Shown here: positions 10,656 to 22,286 of the stretch, in pieces
Numbering within the stretch: position 1 is the first letter of the stretch
How the letters are laid out: every line of letters starts with the position of its first letter
Source: Gymnopilus junonius
Lineage: Eukaryota > Basidiomycota > Agaricomycetes > Agaricales > Galerinaceae
Assembly: GCA_015501075.1 (NCBI GenBank)
Contig: JADNYJ010000023.1
Location: 248,001-312,000 of the forward strand
DNA: 64,000 nt
Reading direction: 5' to 3'
Translations under genes and position numbers: made by a program
The notes under the pieces: generated by a model
Seen by the model: the letters and a program-made list of their open reading frames with translations, nothing else
What the model was told of the DNA's origin: nothing
Databases searched by the model: none

Positions 10656-12166
10656 ATGGCTCTGGGTATTTCTAGGTCATGTTTCAGGAGTGCCTTAAGC
10701 CACCAGAAGCTTGCACTCTCCGCAGCCTCTTCATCTTCTAGGCTGGCATCATGCACCACCAAGGCGCACCTTACAAGAGCCTACGCGACGGCAAGTGCTG
10801 CATTGACGAAGAAAAGGCCTGTGACGGCGAAAGGGACTAGACACGACGCCCATCCTCCCTCTCTGTCATCTACTAAAAAGGTGGCTGCAAAGGGTTTGCC
10901 AAAAAAGTCGACATCTCCGGAGATGGAGAAAGCCCATCAGACGTCGGAACCCGCCCCCACTGCCGAACAAGTAGCGGAAGAAGCTGCTTCAAAAGTAGGG
11001 TCCAAGAATGCCTCTTCTAATGAGATTGACAAAATGAAGGAGATGGAGCGAATAATGGCCTTTCAACACCTAATGCCAACTATTGATGCTTGGGGACAAG
11101 ATGTAAAGGAAACATTAGGTGGGTTATTCTGTTGATTCGTTAGGGCCCTCCAGGCTCTCGCACTTACATCCTTCTATAAGAAAAGACGTTATGATCCCCC
11201 TTCCTATCAGCTCTTCGACCTCCATCGGGCAGGTTCTTTCTAATGTGAAAGCGAACTTTCTAAATAAAGTGAAGAATGTCACTGCGTAGGTTTCTTGCAT
11301 TCACTTGAACACACCCGCTGATTGTGTTTTAGACTTTCACAAATAATAAACCTCCATGCACTTCCCCACATCTACCCCGCTTTGGGATGGAGACAACAAA
11401 TACGCCAGGTTTTCCAAGCCTTCGGAACCCAGTCCGTCGAACCGGATTCATTACTTGCACCTGTCCGCCAAATGGCATTGGACGCCTATGCGGAACTGAA
11501 TGAAGCCATCGCCAAGTTTGTCACCTCTTATTTTCTTCAAAAGTTCGATGTATTGATATACTAACAGTCGGGATGAAAAGACGATAAAGAGATTTGCCAC
11601 GTCGTCGTACCAAACTCACGCCCTTCAACTGGCAAAAAAATTCCGTCCGAAGAACACCAGAGGCCGATTCGTTTGGCAACTACACAAAACTGTTTCCCCT
11701 GTGCAAATCCTGTCTCTTCGTGTGACAGAGGGATACCTCGCTCCTGATGCCCCAAAACATGGAAACAGATTGATGGTTCATGCTCTTGTCAAATTCGATA
11801 CGGAACAGGTGCGCCAGCCGTCAAAATTTATTCTACTATTTGAAAATCTGACTACATTACCATCATTATTAGAGTCTTGAGATGTACAATGAACGTGGCG
11901 TGCCCTTACACAAAATTGTGACAAACCCAGACCGTATTGTTGATAGTGAGAAGCCTAAAGAGCCCTGGCGCATTCCTGCTCCTCGAAAACGCGTCACGGA
12001 GTATCTTGTCCTAGAGAAAAGAATGTGGATCATTGGTCCATGGCAGTTCCGGGAGCAGGTGTGGCCCTCAGTTGACATTGAGGAGAAGAAAGAAGGTGAG
12101 CCAATTGTTTTCGCTGGTAAAGACTAATAATTTAATATAAATTTTTTCCTTTCAGAAGAATCATAG
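10656..12166 (+). CDS. Mitochondrial large-ribosomal-subunit protein mL45 / MBA1-like (Tim44-like domain)
   Basis: In this family the protein sits on the matrix side of the inner membrane and links the mitoribosome exit tunnel to the insertion machinery. The ATG at 10656 begins a classic presequence (MALGISRSCFRSALSHQKLA, rich in Arg, Ser and Ala). A Lys/Ala-rich segment follows. The C-terminal half carries the Tim44-like domain: YAELNEAIA, TVSPVQILSLRVTEGYLAPD, LMVHALVKFDTEQ, VTEYLVLEKRMWIIGPWQF. Introns split it after KETL, KNVTA, EAIA, DTEQ and EKKE. The last exon gives EES and stop (TAG 12164-12166). The product is roughly 390 residues. MBA1 and mL45 are treated as orthologous; I cannot tell them apart here. 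Confidence 0.85.
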
Positions 12167-13061
12167 AATTAACTTTGATCATGCTTTCAACCGTCTCTAA
12201 TAAACTGCCGTTTGGGTACGCCTACCACAGGCCGTACTGGTCTAGGGCTACATGCCGAATTTGTAATACTCTATTATACAATGCATAATTCCCATCTTCG
12301 GATCACTTTTTCGATTTCAACCCTACTGCATAATGGTACTCGAAAAGAAAAACTTCCAGTGATCCGAGCCTTTGAGCGTCAGGATTGGGTGATCGGTCAC
12401 GCTTTGTAATTATCGAAGGTACTAGGGTACTAGTAGAGATTGAAAGCGAGTGTCCACCTGGCCTTATGTCAGTTTTCTAATTCATAATAGACGAGCTGAT
12501 CCATTGGTTAAAATTCTGTACCAATTTACATATTTCAAAGCTGGAATTGCATAGTCGGTCAAGGATAACGAAGAGTATTACACAGCATCCACAGACAGTA
12601 ATACACTATACAAAAGTTTAAACCAAGCAGGTCGCTGTAGTTGATGAGTAGGCGCAGGAAAGCAGTAGAGGAGAGTAGCTACTCAAATAAATAGCTGTGA
12701 CAGATGTTGTCAAAACATTGGAGATATGCGGCATCCTGTGCGAACAATAAAAAACAATAAATGAATGTGGGTATACCAACTATTCAAAGGAAAGTGGCTA
12801 TGAAACATTGTCCGTGAGGGAAGCAGAAAATAAATGAGAGGTCCGTATGCTGAGCAGTTGCGCAAGGAAACACAACGAAAACACAGATGAAGCGGTTGGG
12901 GGGAAGATTGTCAAAAGCTGGAAGTTAATAAATAGAGAGAGCGCTTCCACAAGGACTATGCCTAAGTGGATCTAGAAAGCGAGTGACCTGGATAAAGGGC
13001 TATTGATGGTTCTACTTTGAAAAAAGGTGTATAGACGCGTACCATGAAATAAAGCGGCCCG
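12167..13061. other. Convergent intergenic spacer
   Basis: About 0.9 kb lies between the 3' ends of the mL45 gene and the terpene synthase. No open frame, RNA gene or repeat was recognised. Confidence 0.5.
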
Positions 13062-14267
13062 TTATGATGTCCGCCTAGGAAGAAGCTCCACTATTCGGGT
13101 GGTTTTGACGTCTCGGCCATTCTTGCCAAAGTACCTCTCCGACTCGAATGACCAGTGTAAAGAACCGACGATCCAGTCAGCGAGGCCATTCACATAAATG
13201 GCTACTTCGCGATCGATCTCGGGACCCCATGATGGAAGCTGGTTTCTCTCTGCACTGAAGCGATCGATGGATTGCTTACACATGTTCCCGACGAAGTCCA
13301 CGGCGGTCTGCAAGTCGACGCCTTCTTGATTCATAACAACTGGAATCATATTGTGTGTATCGCCCTTGGATTGCTCCACGTTGTAGGAAAAGATGTCCTG
13401 TGCCAAGGCGTGTTAGGTATGAAGATTTCATGGAATAGACTTTGAGTATTTACGTTGGACCATGTCACTAAGTCATTTGCTGCTTCGCCCAAATTGTGTA
13501 TCGTCGGGTGATCCATCACTTCGTCCGGGATATTGAGGTTGTATGCGACTGAAAAGGATTAACATTAACGCTGAACAACTAGAGAGTACAACTGGCTTAC
13601 ATTCAATTAATGCCCAGCATGGTTTGCATCCTGATGTGTCCCGTCTCAGCGCGATGTATGATTCGAGGTCGGGTATTACTCCAGTAGCGCGATCTAAAGC
13701 TTGTTGGGTCACGCTCTGGAAAAAGAAATCAAACGTCTCGATGAAACGCTGCTGTGTCCCGGGCGTCGCTGTAAGAATGGTCCTCTTATAGAAACTTTCA
13801 GGGCGGATACATCAGTTAAGGTGAGCCATGAGGTAGAAAAAGAAGTAGACATACTCGCGAGTCATCTTCCCGACTCTTGCTGATGACCGCCAAGTGTGAG
13901 GATGGTAGAGAGAGTTTAGAACCTCGTCGGCTGTATTATGAGTCCCCCTATTGTCCATGTCGTCTGAAAGATTGTCGAGATGGAAGAGATATGTAAGGAA
14001 ATCGTTGACAACTCTGAGTTGGAAGTAGCCGGCTTCGGGGTAGCACATGGAGGTTAATAGTCCGCATCTGAGGCCGTGGTACGCTTCGCGTTTCTTGCCC
14101 AGGAGGTTGCCGTCTTTGAAGAGCCATCGCTTTGTTTCGGTAGTGATTAATTTCCTGTATCGACTACGGCGAAGTTTGAATGTGCAATGAGAGACAAGGT
14201 CTGGGAGGACGATCTTCTTGGGGCTTTCAGCTCGCGTTGATGAGTTTCGAGTAGTAGAGCGAGACAT
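13062..14267 (-). CDS. Sesquiterpene synthase, basidiomycete type (delta-6-protoilludene synthase-like)
   Basis: A class I terpene cyclase that ionises farnesyl diphosphate; product unknown. Residues 98-105 (DNLSDDMD) form the Asp-rich metal site, in the variant DNxSD form used by basidiomycete enzymes. The NSE/DTE metal site is NDIFSYNVE, split by an intron just before DIFSYN. The preceding block LGEAANDLVTWSN, the SYIALRRDTSGCKP block and the C-terminal GSLHWSFESERYFG are hallmarks of the protoilludene-type clade. The start is ATG at 14267 (MSRSTTRNSS), after an upstream in-frame extension that I rejected. The stop is at 13062-13064; about 345 residues. No P450, oxidoreductase or prenyltransferase gene lies nearby, so it seems to stand alone. 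The clade call is by motif; cyclisation product and orthology are inferred only. Confidence 0.9.
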
Positions 14268-16674
14268 CCTGGGGAGAGGGATAACGCCTAGCAGATTGTG
14301 AAAAGAAAATGAAGGAAAGGAGAGTGGGAGGATCGTAAAGGCGGAGCTGGGGATCCAAAGCAAGAGACGAGGACATAAGCATTTAAGCAATGCACGTTTT
14401 ATAGGAGGGCTATATATGATCGGTCGGGTTCTAATTTGGCAAATTGAAAACTTGATTTGGACTGTACCGATTATTCCGTCACATACACGGTTTCCTGGCT
14501 TCGCCATGTAAAGTTGTGCAGCCTTGTCCTTCCGACCGAATGTGATTCGGACGCTATACCGAAGATATCCAAGATTCACATTGGACGTGAACCCTGTGCG
14601 TAATCTTCGTGAATATTGAGTTTTTGGCTCTCTTGAGAGTCAGATCCTTTTGTTCGCGGGGAATCTGAGAAGAGAAGGGGAAGGGACGCCATCAGGCCAG
14701 ATCTACATTTTTCGATCGCACACGGGCGCTTTAGGGAACAGGCTACGCCTATGCCGTACTGTTCTCCAGAGCTTTGGGGTCCTCACACGGGACATGTGGA
14801 AATGGAGTGGGCCAGGCTGGTTGTAGGAGGTGGTCGAGTAGGTGTGTCTGGGAGTCCAGGGAAGTAGGTGGAAAAGCAAAAGTCCATGGATTTAAGCGGC
14901 TCTTGAGAGCGGTAGGTAGCATGTTTCAATGCCAGGACATGCCCTCCATTTTATTGGAATGCCCTCGTGTTAAGCAGTCGGTATGTTAGGCCTGAGCAGA
15001 ATAACGGCGAACTCATCCTCAGTTTCAAGGAGATACAACTCGAGAGAATAAGGTTTACAGACCTGTAGAGAAGTGTCCTGGAGGTGCGAAGTATTAGCAT
15101 CACAGAAGACATACAATAGGACACAGGTTTTCATGTTCAGAGCAGCAAGGCAACTTGGTGAAGATTGACGTAGATCCATCTATAAATTGAGCGGCATGAT
15201 CGCGGCATAGTTAATTTTGATCGCCGTCAGTGCGCCGCAAGTCCACCTCAAGTTAAAAGTGGGAGTTGGGAGCCAGTATGTTTATACTCTCTCTTGAATA
15301 ACAAGGCTTCATATGATGTGAATGCTGGAGGTCCACATGCACGAGAAAAAAAGTTTACCATTCAATCTGTTTTTCTGAACCGCATTATTCCGTGTACGTT
15401 CCAGAACATGGCATCTTTCGTCCCGGTAATCCTAGAAGGTAGTACGGATAATGACCGGTACTTGATATCCAAAGCATCGGCTAACCTGTCAGATTTTGAA
15501 TAGATACAGCGAAGTTGCAGCACAAAATCGCGAATGGTTCGGATCGCTAAATGCGGGTGTTATAAATAAAATTAAGACGTTTGTTTCAGCTGATAACAGA
15601 ATCGGCTAATAGTCGTCCATCAACTGAGCATATTGATGGGCCGAATACGATATCATACAGAAGTCCTGCTCTATCTAAGTGCAATGCCCAAAGAAAGTGC
15701 ATTTGAATCTTCGTTCAAAGCAGAATCTATGCCAGACAAAAAGTTGGAAGTAGATCGACGTATTTTGTTCGTGTGTGCACATAGAAATATCCTGTCCACA
15801 TTTTCTGCAACCTTGCATGGCAGTCATCTACAGGCCAGTAAAATCGCGAGAATAATGAAAAATGCCGAGTCCACCGCGTGAACGACTCCCGCTCTGAACT
15901 ATGGCCTCGCATAAGACCAAATGAAATGCCGGCCAGATGACCCACAAAGCAGGCTGGCACGAGACAGCCGCAGGTTGGACGGACAGCGAGGTAGGGAAGA
16001 AGAGAGATAGTACATGAGGACGCTGGGGATCATATAAGAACCTTTAAGAAGACTTGGAATGGGATGACGTTTGGCGGATTCAACCTGGTATAGTTAGCCT
16101 CTCAAGCTGAATGTGACCAGGGACCACTCGGTGAACTTGAGAAGGCGGAACTTTTAGATACAGATGTAGCTCGCCACTGCCAATGGAATAAATATCCGCT
16201 GCAGAGACAAAGGCAGTAAAACATTGCCATGTTGAAGGAATGGGTAAGAGTCAAAGTATAGATTTTTGATGATGTATCTGTGGAAGAACGCAATCTAAAT
16301 CAAGCAGCACAGGTTGCGCTGGAAAAGGCCCATGGCTGCAAAACGACTGTATGCTACGAATTACAAGCAGAAACCCGAGTATTTTTGCTGGAGTTAAACC
16401 GTGGAGAAAATCCGAGCAATCTGAGCGAATCTGACAACATCTAAGTCTGTTGAACCTCTGCCAGTGGCAAGCAAATGTGGGCATCTAAACGCATTCATGC
16501 CCCGCAGCAAGCGTTGTTTACGCCAATTTATATTCAAGGCCAACGAATGCGATGGACAAACTGCGGCCCAAACAAATTCCATAATGATCGAGCTCCAAAA
16601 GAGGGGTGATTCTGACGCGCGCCCAATTCAACTCTCTCCCTATCTCTTTGGCGCCCCTCAGGTGCGAGGCCAGA
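14268..16674. other. 2.4-kb upstream region, no confident gene
   Basis: This lies between two divergent start codons. It contains short open frames on both strands (for example 15633-15881 + and 15727-15960 -) with no recognised family. It presumably holds the promoters of the terpene synthase and the MFS transporter, and may hide a small or decayed gene. Confidence 0.4.
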
Positions 16675-19600
16675 ATGAGTACTCCAGCATCCAGGAGGTC
16701 GTCGGCTCCTGTAAGGTCGTTTGGAACACCGGAGTCAGTCATGGAAGACCCAAACCAGACCTCACACGAGGAGCCTTCGGCAGCGCAGCGAATACTTGGC
16801 AAGTTTTCGTTAAGGCATGGTCGCCCGAGTTTTGCGACATTCAGAGGAGAAGGAGAACGCCATCGGCATCAAACACTGAGAGGGCACCTATACCCACTAT
16901 GATGCAACCTTCTGGAGAGGCTTATACTACTCCTTTGCCAAAGCTCTCGATGATAGTCCTATCCATAGTGCGTTACTTGACATTTCCCGATTCTCTTCTG
17001 GGCCCTTATAATTCGAAATCCTGCACATAGACTATGCTTGGAGAATTTTTATGTGCTAATGTATCAACTCCTTTCCTATTATTCATGGTGAAAGGTATAA
17101 TTTATTAATAACTTTCTTGTCATGGTTAATAACCCAGTTGCAGGTTTTGGAGAATTTACAGATGAAGCAGAGGTAGCATTCTGGACGGGTATCCTAGGTA
17201 TGTCTTCCTAATGCCCGTCGGAAATGTTTTTAAATGTAACTTCCAGTTGCAATGTTTTTCTTGACACAATTTCTCACATCCTTATTGTGGGTGGGTGCTT
17301 CATGCTATATGAAATGAATCCCGTTAATCCTATCGTATCTGCCATAGTCTACTGTGGCCGAGAAGCATGGTCGACGCGTTGTATTAATGATTTCCCTGTT
17401 GGGCTCAGCCTTTACGTGCCTTATCTTCGGAACGTCAACTACACTTCAGCAAGCCATATGCATACGGCTTCTTCAGGGTGTATTTGCAGGATCCGTTGGT
17501 GTTGCTCGTGGTTGTGTTGCGTTCGTCACAGATCCCAGTAATGAGGGAAGAGCATATGCTATTCTGGGGTCGGTCTAAATTCTAATTTCATGTTTACCAT
17601 TTTCTAAGGTACTCATTTTAGGTTCTGTTGGGGTTTCGGAGGAGTTGCAGGTGCTATCATTGGTGGAGCTTGTGCGTCTTCATTCCTTAATTTATTGCGA
17701 CAATCTCGAAGCTAACTTTCTACTACAGTCGAAAGACCCGCTGTAAAATGGCCAGACGTCTTTGGCGACGTACAGCTGTTTATCACCTACCCTTATCTGC
17801 TTCCTTGTGCTCTTGCTGCGGCGATCACGCTTTCAGGTAATCCTATGTGGCTTTAATATCAGACCATTCGCTGACCCAGGAATCTAGGGTCTGTCCTGTC
17901 CCTCTTTCTCGACCGTGATGGTGGTCCGCGAGAGAGCGCTATCCGCCTTCCTCCTGAAAAGAATGCTATCGACCCTCCTATTCCAGAAGAGGTGCCATCC
18001 CCTCTGAGCCCTTCCTTTGAAGAGCACGAACCCCAAGGCATCGCAAGACTCAGGAGGAAATTTTCTCGACGCCTTTCAGATATCTTCGCGAAGCGAGTAC
18101 CTGATGCTCATCATGGTTCGGAATCTCCGCTTAACGAACCAGCTCTGCCTTTGTCTTTGTCTACTACCCAGTTGCAGCGCACTCGGACCTTCTCGAGAAC
18201 AAGTAAGGTCAACGGGTCTGCGTATGGATATGGTGGAACGTATCGCACTAGACTGGCAAGCAATGCGACGTCTATCGCGAGAAGAGGCAGCCTTGGCAGC
18301 CACATGAGGCGTAGGAGGGGAAGCCATGTCGACGGCGTGAGGGACTCTGTGACGGAAGGGTCTGACCTCAACTTTACCCAGCGTCTCCTGCTCGCCAACG
18401 AAAATGCAGTCAACAACATTGCAGATCTTTGGGTCGCCGCTGCTATCAATGTCGATAATGAGGACCCTTTCGAACCTGATTCGGACATTGAAGAACAGGA
18501 AGACCTTGAGGCCATAAATTCAGGAGAACATTCAACAACGGAGGAAGGAGCGGCTCAGGTCGTTGACCCCCCTTTGTCGACGCCAGTGCCCAGCATTCCA
18601 GGTTCAATGTCAGACTCTTCGCCCATCGCACGTTTGTCGAGGTCACATCGACCAAGCTCAGCCAGTTCGCTGCAACCAGCCAGAGCAGCGCCATCTATGC
18701 GTCGCGCATCTCCGTTACCTCATAGGCCATCCGTCTCTTTCTTTCCAATGTCTCCAGGTACACCGCGTCGTCCGTCTACACCAGCTATCTTTACCCATCC
18801 AGGAGTGAAGGCACCCTCCGCTGTTCTTGATGCTCAGCAACTTCTCGACCTTGAAACGGCACCCTCTACTGATCCATTAACAACTATTAATGAGTCGCAA
18901 CCGATGTCGCGGGCCGATGTTGAGTCTTTGGCGGAGAAGCCTCCATCTTTATCTTCTCAGTTGCCTATTGTGGTCATCATCCAGTATGGCGTGATGGCGT
19001 TGCATACCACCACGCACGACCAGATATTCATGTCCTACCTGGTTTCGTGAGCACTTACACTTCTTGTAATTGATTGAGAGACTAATAATTTACTGCAGAG
19101 ATTATGAATCGGGCGGGCTGAACCTTAATGCTGGTCATTTCGCTCAATTAAGTGAGTTTTTCTTTACTACGGAAGTTTTTTGGCCTGAGCTTATTTCCTT
19201 CAGTCGCTTTGATGTGTCTTGCACAAATTGCTTATCAATTTTATCTTTATCCGTACGTCTTAGTTCTTTCGTTTGCCTGGACATATCGTCTAACATGAAT
19301 ATTTCACCAAGGAATATTGGGTATGTTCTCTTCGGAAGGGTGGATGTTGTATGCTGATCCTTTCCGTTTTGAAGTCCTCCTAGAGGACGATTCTCTCATT
19401 TAGCAATGTTCCGAATTGGCACGTTAATGTTTATCCCAGCTTATCTCACTGTAGTCCTTTACCGACCTTTCGCCAACCGTCATTCTGATGATTCCAATCC
19501 CTTCCTGATGTTTGGTATGTATCAGATACTTGTTCATGGTAATCATGGTCGTTGAACTTCTTTTCACAGCACTCTCTGTGAGCACGTAAGGCCTCATTAT

Positions 19601-20015
19601 CTCCTTCCTTGTCGTCTCGACTCACGTACAATCAAGAGCTGTCCGATTCTGTGGTTCTACCTTTGGCTACACTGCTATTTCCATCCTATTAAATTACAGT
19701 GAGTCGTCATGGCATAGGTATTTTTCTCAAATGCGATAATTACTTGTTTGCTCCAGTGACGCCTCCTAATGCCGTCGGCTATGCGAATGGTATTGCCCAA
19801 AGTATTGTCAGTCTCGCTCGTTGTGTTGGGCCCGTTATTGGAGGATATGTAAGGATCACAATTATCTTGCCCACCGCATGCACAATATCTGATGACTTAC
19901 TTCTCAGCTATGGTCCATCAGTGTTGAGAAGGGCCCTTCTGGCTACTATCTTGGCTTCGTTGTTTGTGCCGCTGTTTGTTCATTCACCGTTTTGCAAAGC
20001 TTCCTCATCCGCTAG
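16675..20015 (+). CDS. Major facilitator superfamily transporter with a long central loop (ZIFL / YCR023C-like)
   Basis: A 12-helix membrane transporter; substrate unknown. The first bundle contains TPFLLFMVKGFGEFTDEAEV, the MFS signature AEKHGRRVVL between helices 2 and 3, and LLQGVFAGSVGVARG. The central loop (about 17900-19000) is unusually long, over 300 residues, Ser/Arg/Pro-rich and acidic in places (DPFEPDSDIEEQEDLE). The second bundle includes TPPNAVGYANGIAQSIVSLARCVGPVIGG and ends with GYYLGFVVCAAVCSF...FLIR and stop TAG (20013-20015). The ATG at 16675 (MSTPASRRSSAPVR) is the likely start. Its frame must change by 16,850 to reach TPLPKLSMIVLS; a 38-nt intron (16809-16846) or a frameshift could explain this. 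At least eight further introns. The ZIFL-like subfamily label is from general resemblance. Confidence 0.8.
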
Positions 20016-20504
20016 ACATCATATAGTTTTGTTCGTGGGACCTATTTTACTCAGATTTGTATTTAAGTAACGCCGCACGCGGACATTGGACCACTTTTGT
20101 TTCTTTCGTTTGTATATCTCGGAATTCTTATCGTCGTATATATCTTGCATTTGTATAAAAGGAGTTGCTACATAGATTGTCACCGTTTCAGTTCCGGTAT
20201 TCGTCATTCGATGCATCAGTCGTTGCAACAAGTCAAGACCAGATTATGATTAATTGCAAATGAGGATAAGCAACTACGTACATGTAGATATGTAAGTGAT
20301 GAGTAATATCGAGGGTATTGTCAGTGCAAGAGTAATAGTAGTAAAATATTATATGATACAAGAATGAAAAAGTCAACACAAGAAATAAAAAACTTCAAAA
20401 TGAAATGAGTGTTGCGAATGTGATCTAGACTATACAAAAGATGAAGAATTTCAACATCGAACGGAGTTGAGAAGCCACTCATTAGCTAGAGAATGACGGA
20501 ATCA
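20016..20504. other. Convergent intergenic spacer
   Basis: 490 bp, AT-rich, between the tails of the MFS transporter (+) and the F-box-like gene (-). Nothing else was seen. Confidence 0.55.
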
Positions 20505-21917
20505 TTAATATCCTTTCCAAAACCGATCAAGAAAGAACTTACGATCATGGATGTCCTTGTAAGACTTTCCGGACTTGTCGCAAAAGTGAACGCCACGGAT
20601 ATTCCATCGGATCCACCAAAATCGGAGCCAAGTAGAGTACTCAAAAAGGTTGACATAGGCACCAATATTCTGAATCCTCAATTCAACGAGATGAGGAGCG
20701 ACCATTGTCTCCAGAGATTTCAGAAGACCATCAAGTGGACCCATGACTGCAGAATCAAACACCTTCTGTGGGACGCCCACAGTCACATCCACGTAGGGGA
20801 AGATACATATCTTAGCGAGGCTCGGATGAAACTGGGGGAACGACATTCCCTCTATGCCTTGTGTGATGACGAGGGTATGGAGGTTAGGACACAATGAAAG
20901 AGTTTCAGAGTGTACGTTCTCCGTTGACCAGGGGGTAGTGCGCAACGTGCGGAGTTTGTGCCCGTGTAATTGGAAGAATCGCATCGTCCGGTGTGGAAAT
21001 ATATCGCAGTCGAAACGTTCGAGAGAGGGTATCTGCACTAAAGGGCTGAGACAGAGGAAGTGTAGAAAAACATCCCATGTGATTGCGTACTGCGGTCGAT
21101 TTTTATCCGTCTCGGGTATGAGGCCTAACGAGAGCGTTTTGAGCTTTGGGAGGACGAGGAGGGGTGGAGGCATTGCTTTGTTGATGGGGTAGGAATGAAC
21201 CGCTACGAGGCGAAGAGTCGTGAGGTGAGGAAGGCGGTTGCATAGCTTTACGATCTCCTGATATCGCGGTGCTTCACCCGCGCCACTCCATTCGACCCTG
21301 CGTAGGGAATGAGAGTTGTGGATCATGAGTGCATTAATGACTTCAACAGGTGTAAATTCTTCAGGAGGGCCTGGGGGCCCGTTCTTGTTGACATAGGTTT
21401 GTAAATTGGGCACGCATTGTAACAGCCTCACAATGTGTTCAATGCTGTAGAACCCTAGAATCTTGAAATCGATGCGTAAAGTCCGTTCGCCTATCCATTT
21501 TTGGCGGTGACTCGTGCTGTGCGCGCGTTTCGCTTGACGGGAGGCAACTTGTTTAGCGGCTTCAAATTTTTTAACGAGTGCTTTGAGTTGATCGCCTGAG
21601 TAGATGACTAGATATTCTGCGGAGATTTCTTGCACAATTGCGCGCCAAGATGAGTTGACGAGAGATAGGTTCTTTCGGTCTGTGAAAAGTCCAGGATCTA
21701 CTTCTGGGTACTCTTCGTTGATGTATGGAAGGGAGAAAGGATCCTCAAGCTCAATGGCGTTGGCGCCTGCCAACCTAACAGTGAACCCGATGACCTTTCT
21801 CAGAAGCTCCCCTGGGAGTCTTGGGCCGGATGAGAGATCCCCGAACGATCTGTCGTCTATGGATTTACCTAGTGAGATGAGGCCTGGGTGCCAGCTGAGT
21901 TTGGCCAGAAGTATCAT
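20505..21917 (-). CDS. F-box-like protein, intronless, 470 aa
   Basis: This resembles the large family of basidiomycete F-box/LRR-like proteins: an LPGELLRKVIGF segment near residue 35 resembles an F-box helix, followed by LSLVNSSWRAIVQE. Then come leucine-rich stretches such as LRRVEWSG, LPHLTTLRLVAVHSY and LPKLKTLSLGLIPE. In such proteins the F-box binds Skp1 in an SCF ubiquitin ligase and the repeats choose the substrate. The open frame extends upstream through a TTG, but the first ATG is at 21917 (MILLAKLSWHPG). Stop at 20505-20507. There is no intron, which is unusual in this window but common in this family. The F-box is weak, so function is inferred. Confidence 0.7.
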   Translation of the reverse strand: MILLAKLSWHPGLISLGKSIDDRSFGDLSSGPRLPGELLRKVIGFTVRLAGANAIELEDPFSLPYINEEYPEVDPGLFTDRKNLSLVNSSWRAIVQEISAEYLVIYSGDQLKALVKKFEAAKQVASRQAKRAHSTSHRQKWIGERTLRIDFKILGFYSIEHIVRLLQCVPNLQTYVNKNGPPGPPEEFTPVEVINALMIHNSHSLRRVEWSGAGEAPRYQEIVKLCNRLPHLTTLRLVAVHSYPINKAMPPPLLVLPKLKTLSLGLIPETDKNRPQYAITWDVFLHFLCLSPLVQIPSLERFDCDIFPHRTMRFFQLHGHKLRTLRTTPWSTENVHSETLSLCPNLHTLVITQGIEGMSFPQFHPSLAKICIFPYVDVTVGVPQKVFDSAVMGPLDGLLKSLETMVAPHLVELRIQNIGAYVNLFEYSTWLRFWWIRWNIRGVHFCDKSGKSYKDIHDRKFFLDRFWKGY

Positions 21918-22286
21918 AGCTCTATGAGGGATCAAGTCAGGGATCGGAATTATATTTAAAGAGACCTGGTTATGTGGGTTTTGCGTGGTGCATTGTTCGT
22001 TTTTAGACCTGACTTATGTGCGGCCGCGTTTTGAACGGTAATAAATGAGCCAAGACGCGTCGTTCCCTTGTGAAAGTGTAAGAGTGTACTGCCTGAGTAC
22101 AACTAGAGGAGTGGCGATGAGAAGAAAGAAACCAAGTTTCGTAAACTGGAAGCCCTTTTGTATTTGCGCGAAAATGAACACACAAAGAAAGTGTCAGAAT
22201 GGTAGCTTTCTTGACCGGCCATCATTTCTTATCCCCGGAAAGCTTTTCTTCTGCGTCCGACATAATTTCTCCTTTCAGTCCTTACC
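21918..22286. promoter_or_regulatory. Divergent promoter between the F-box-like gene and MAK5
   Basis: 369 bp separate the two start codons. The MAK5 side is pyrimidine-rich just before the ATG (CTCCTTTCAGTCCTTACC). No specific element was identified. Confidence 0.4.

Noticed and set aside
16518..16802. Minus-strand open frame of 94 codons
   Set aside because: It lies antisense to the N-terminal exon of the MFS gene and has no recognised motif.
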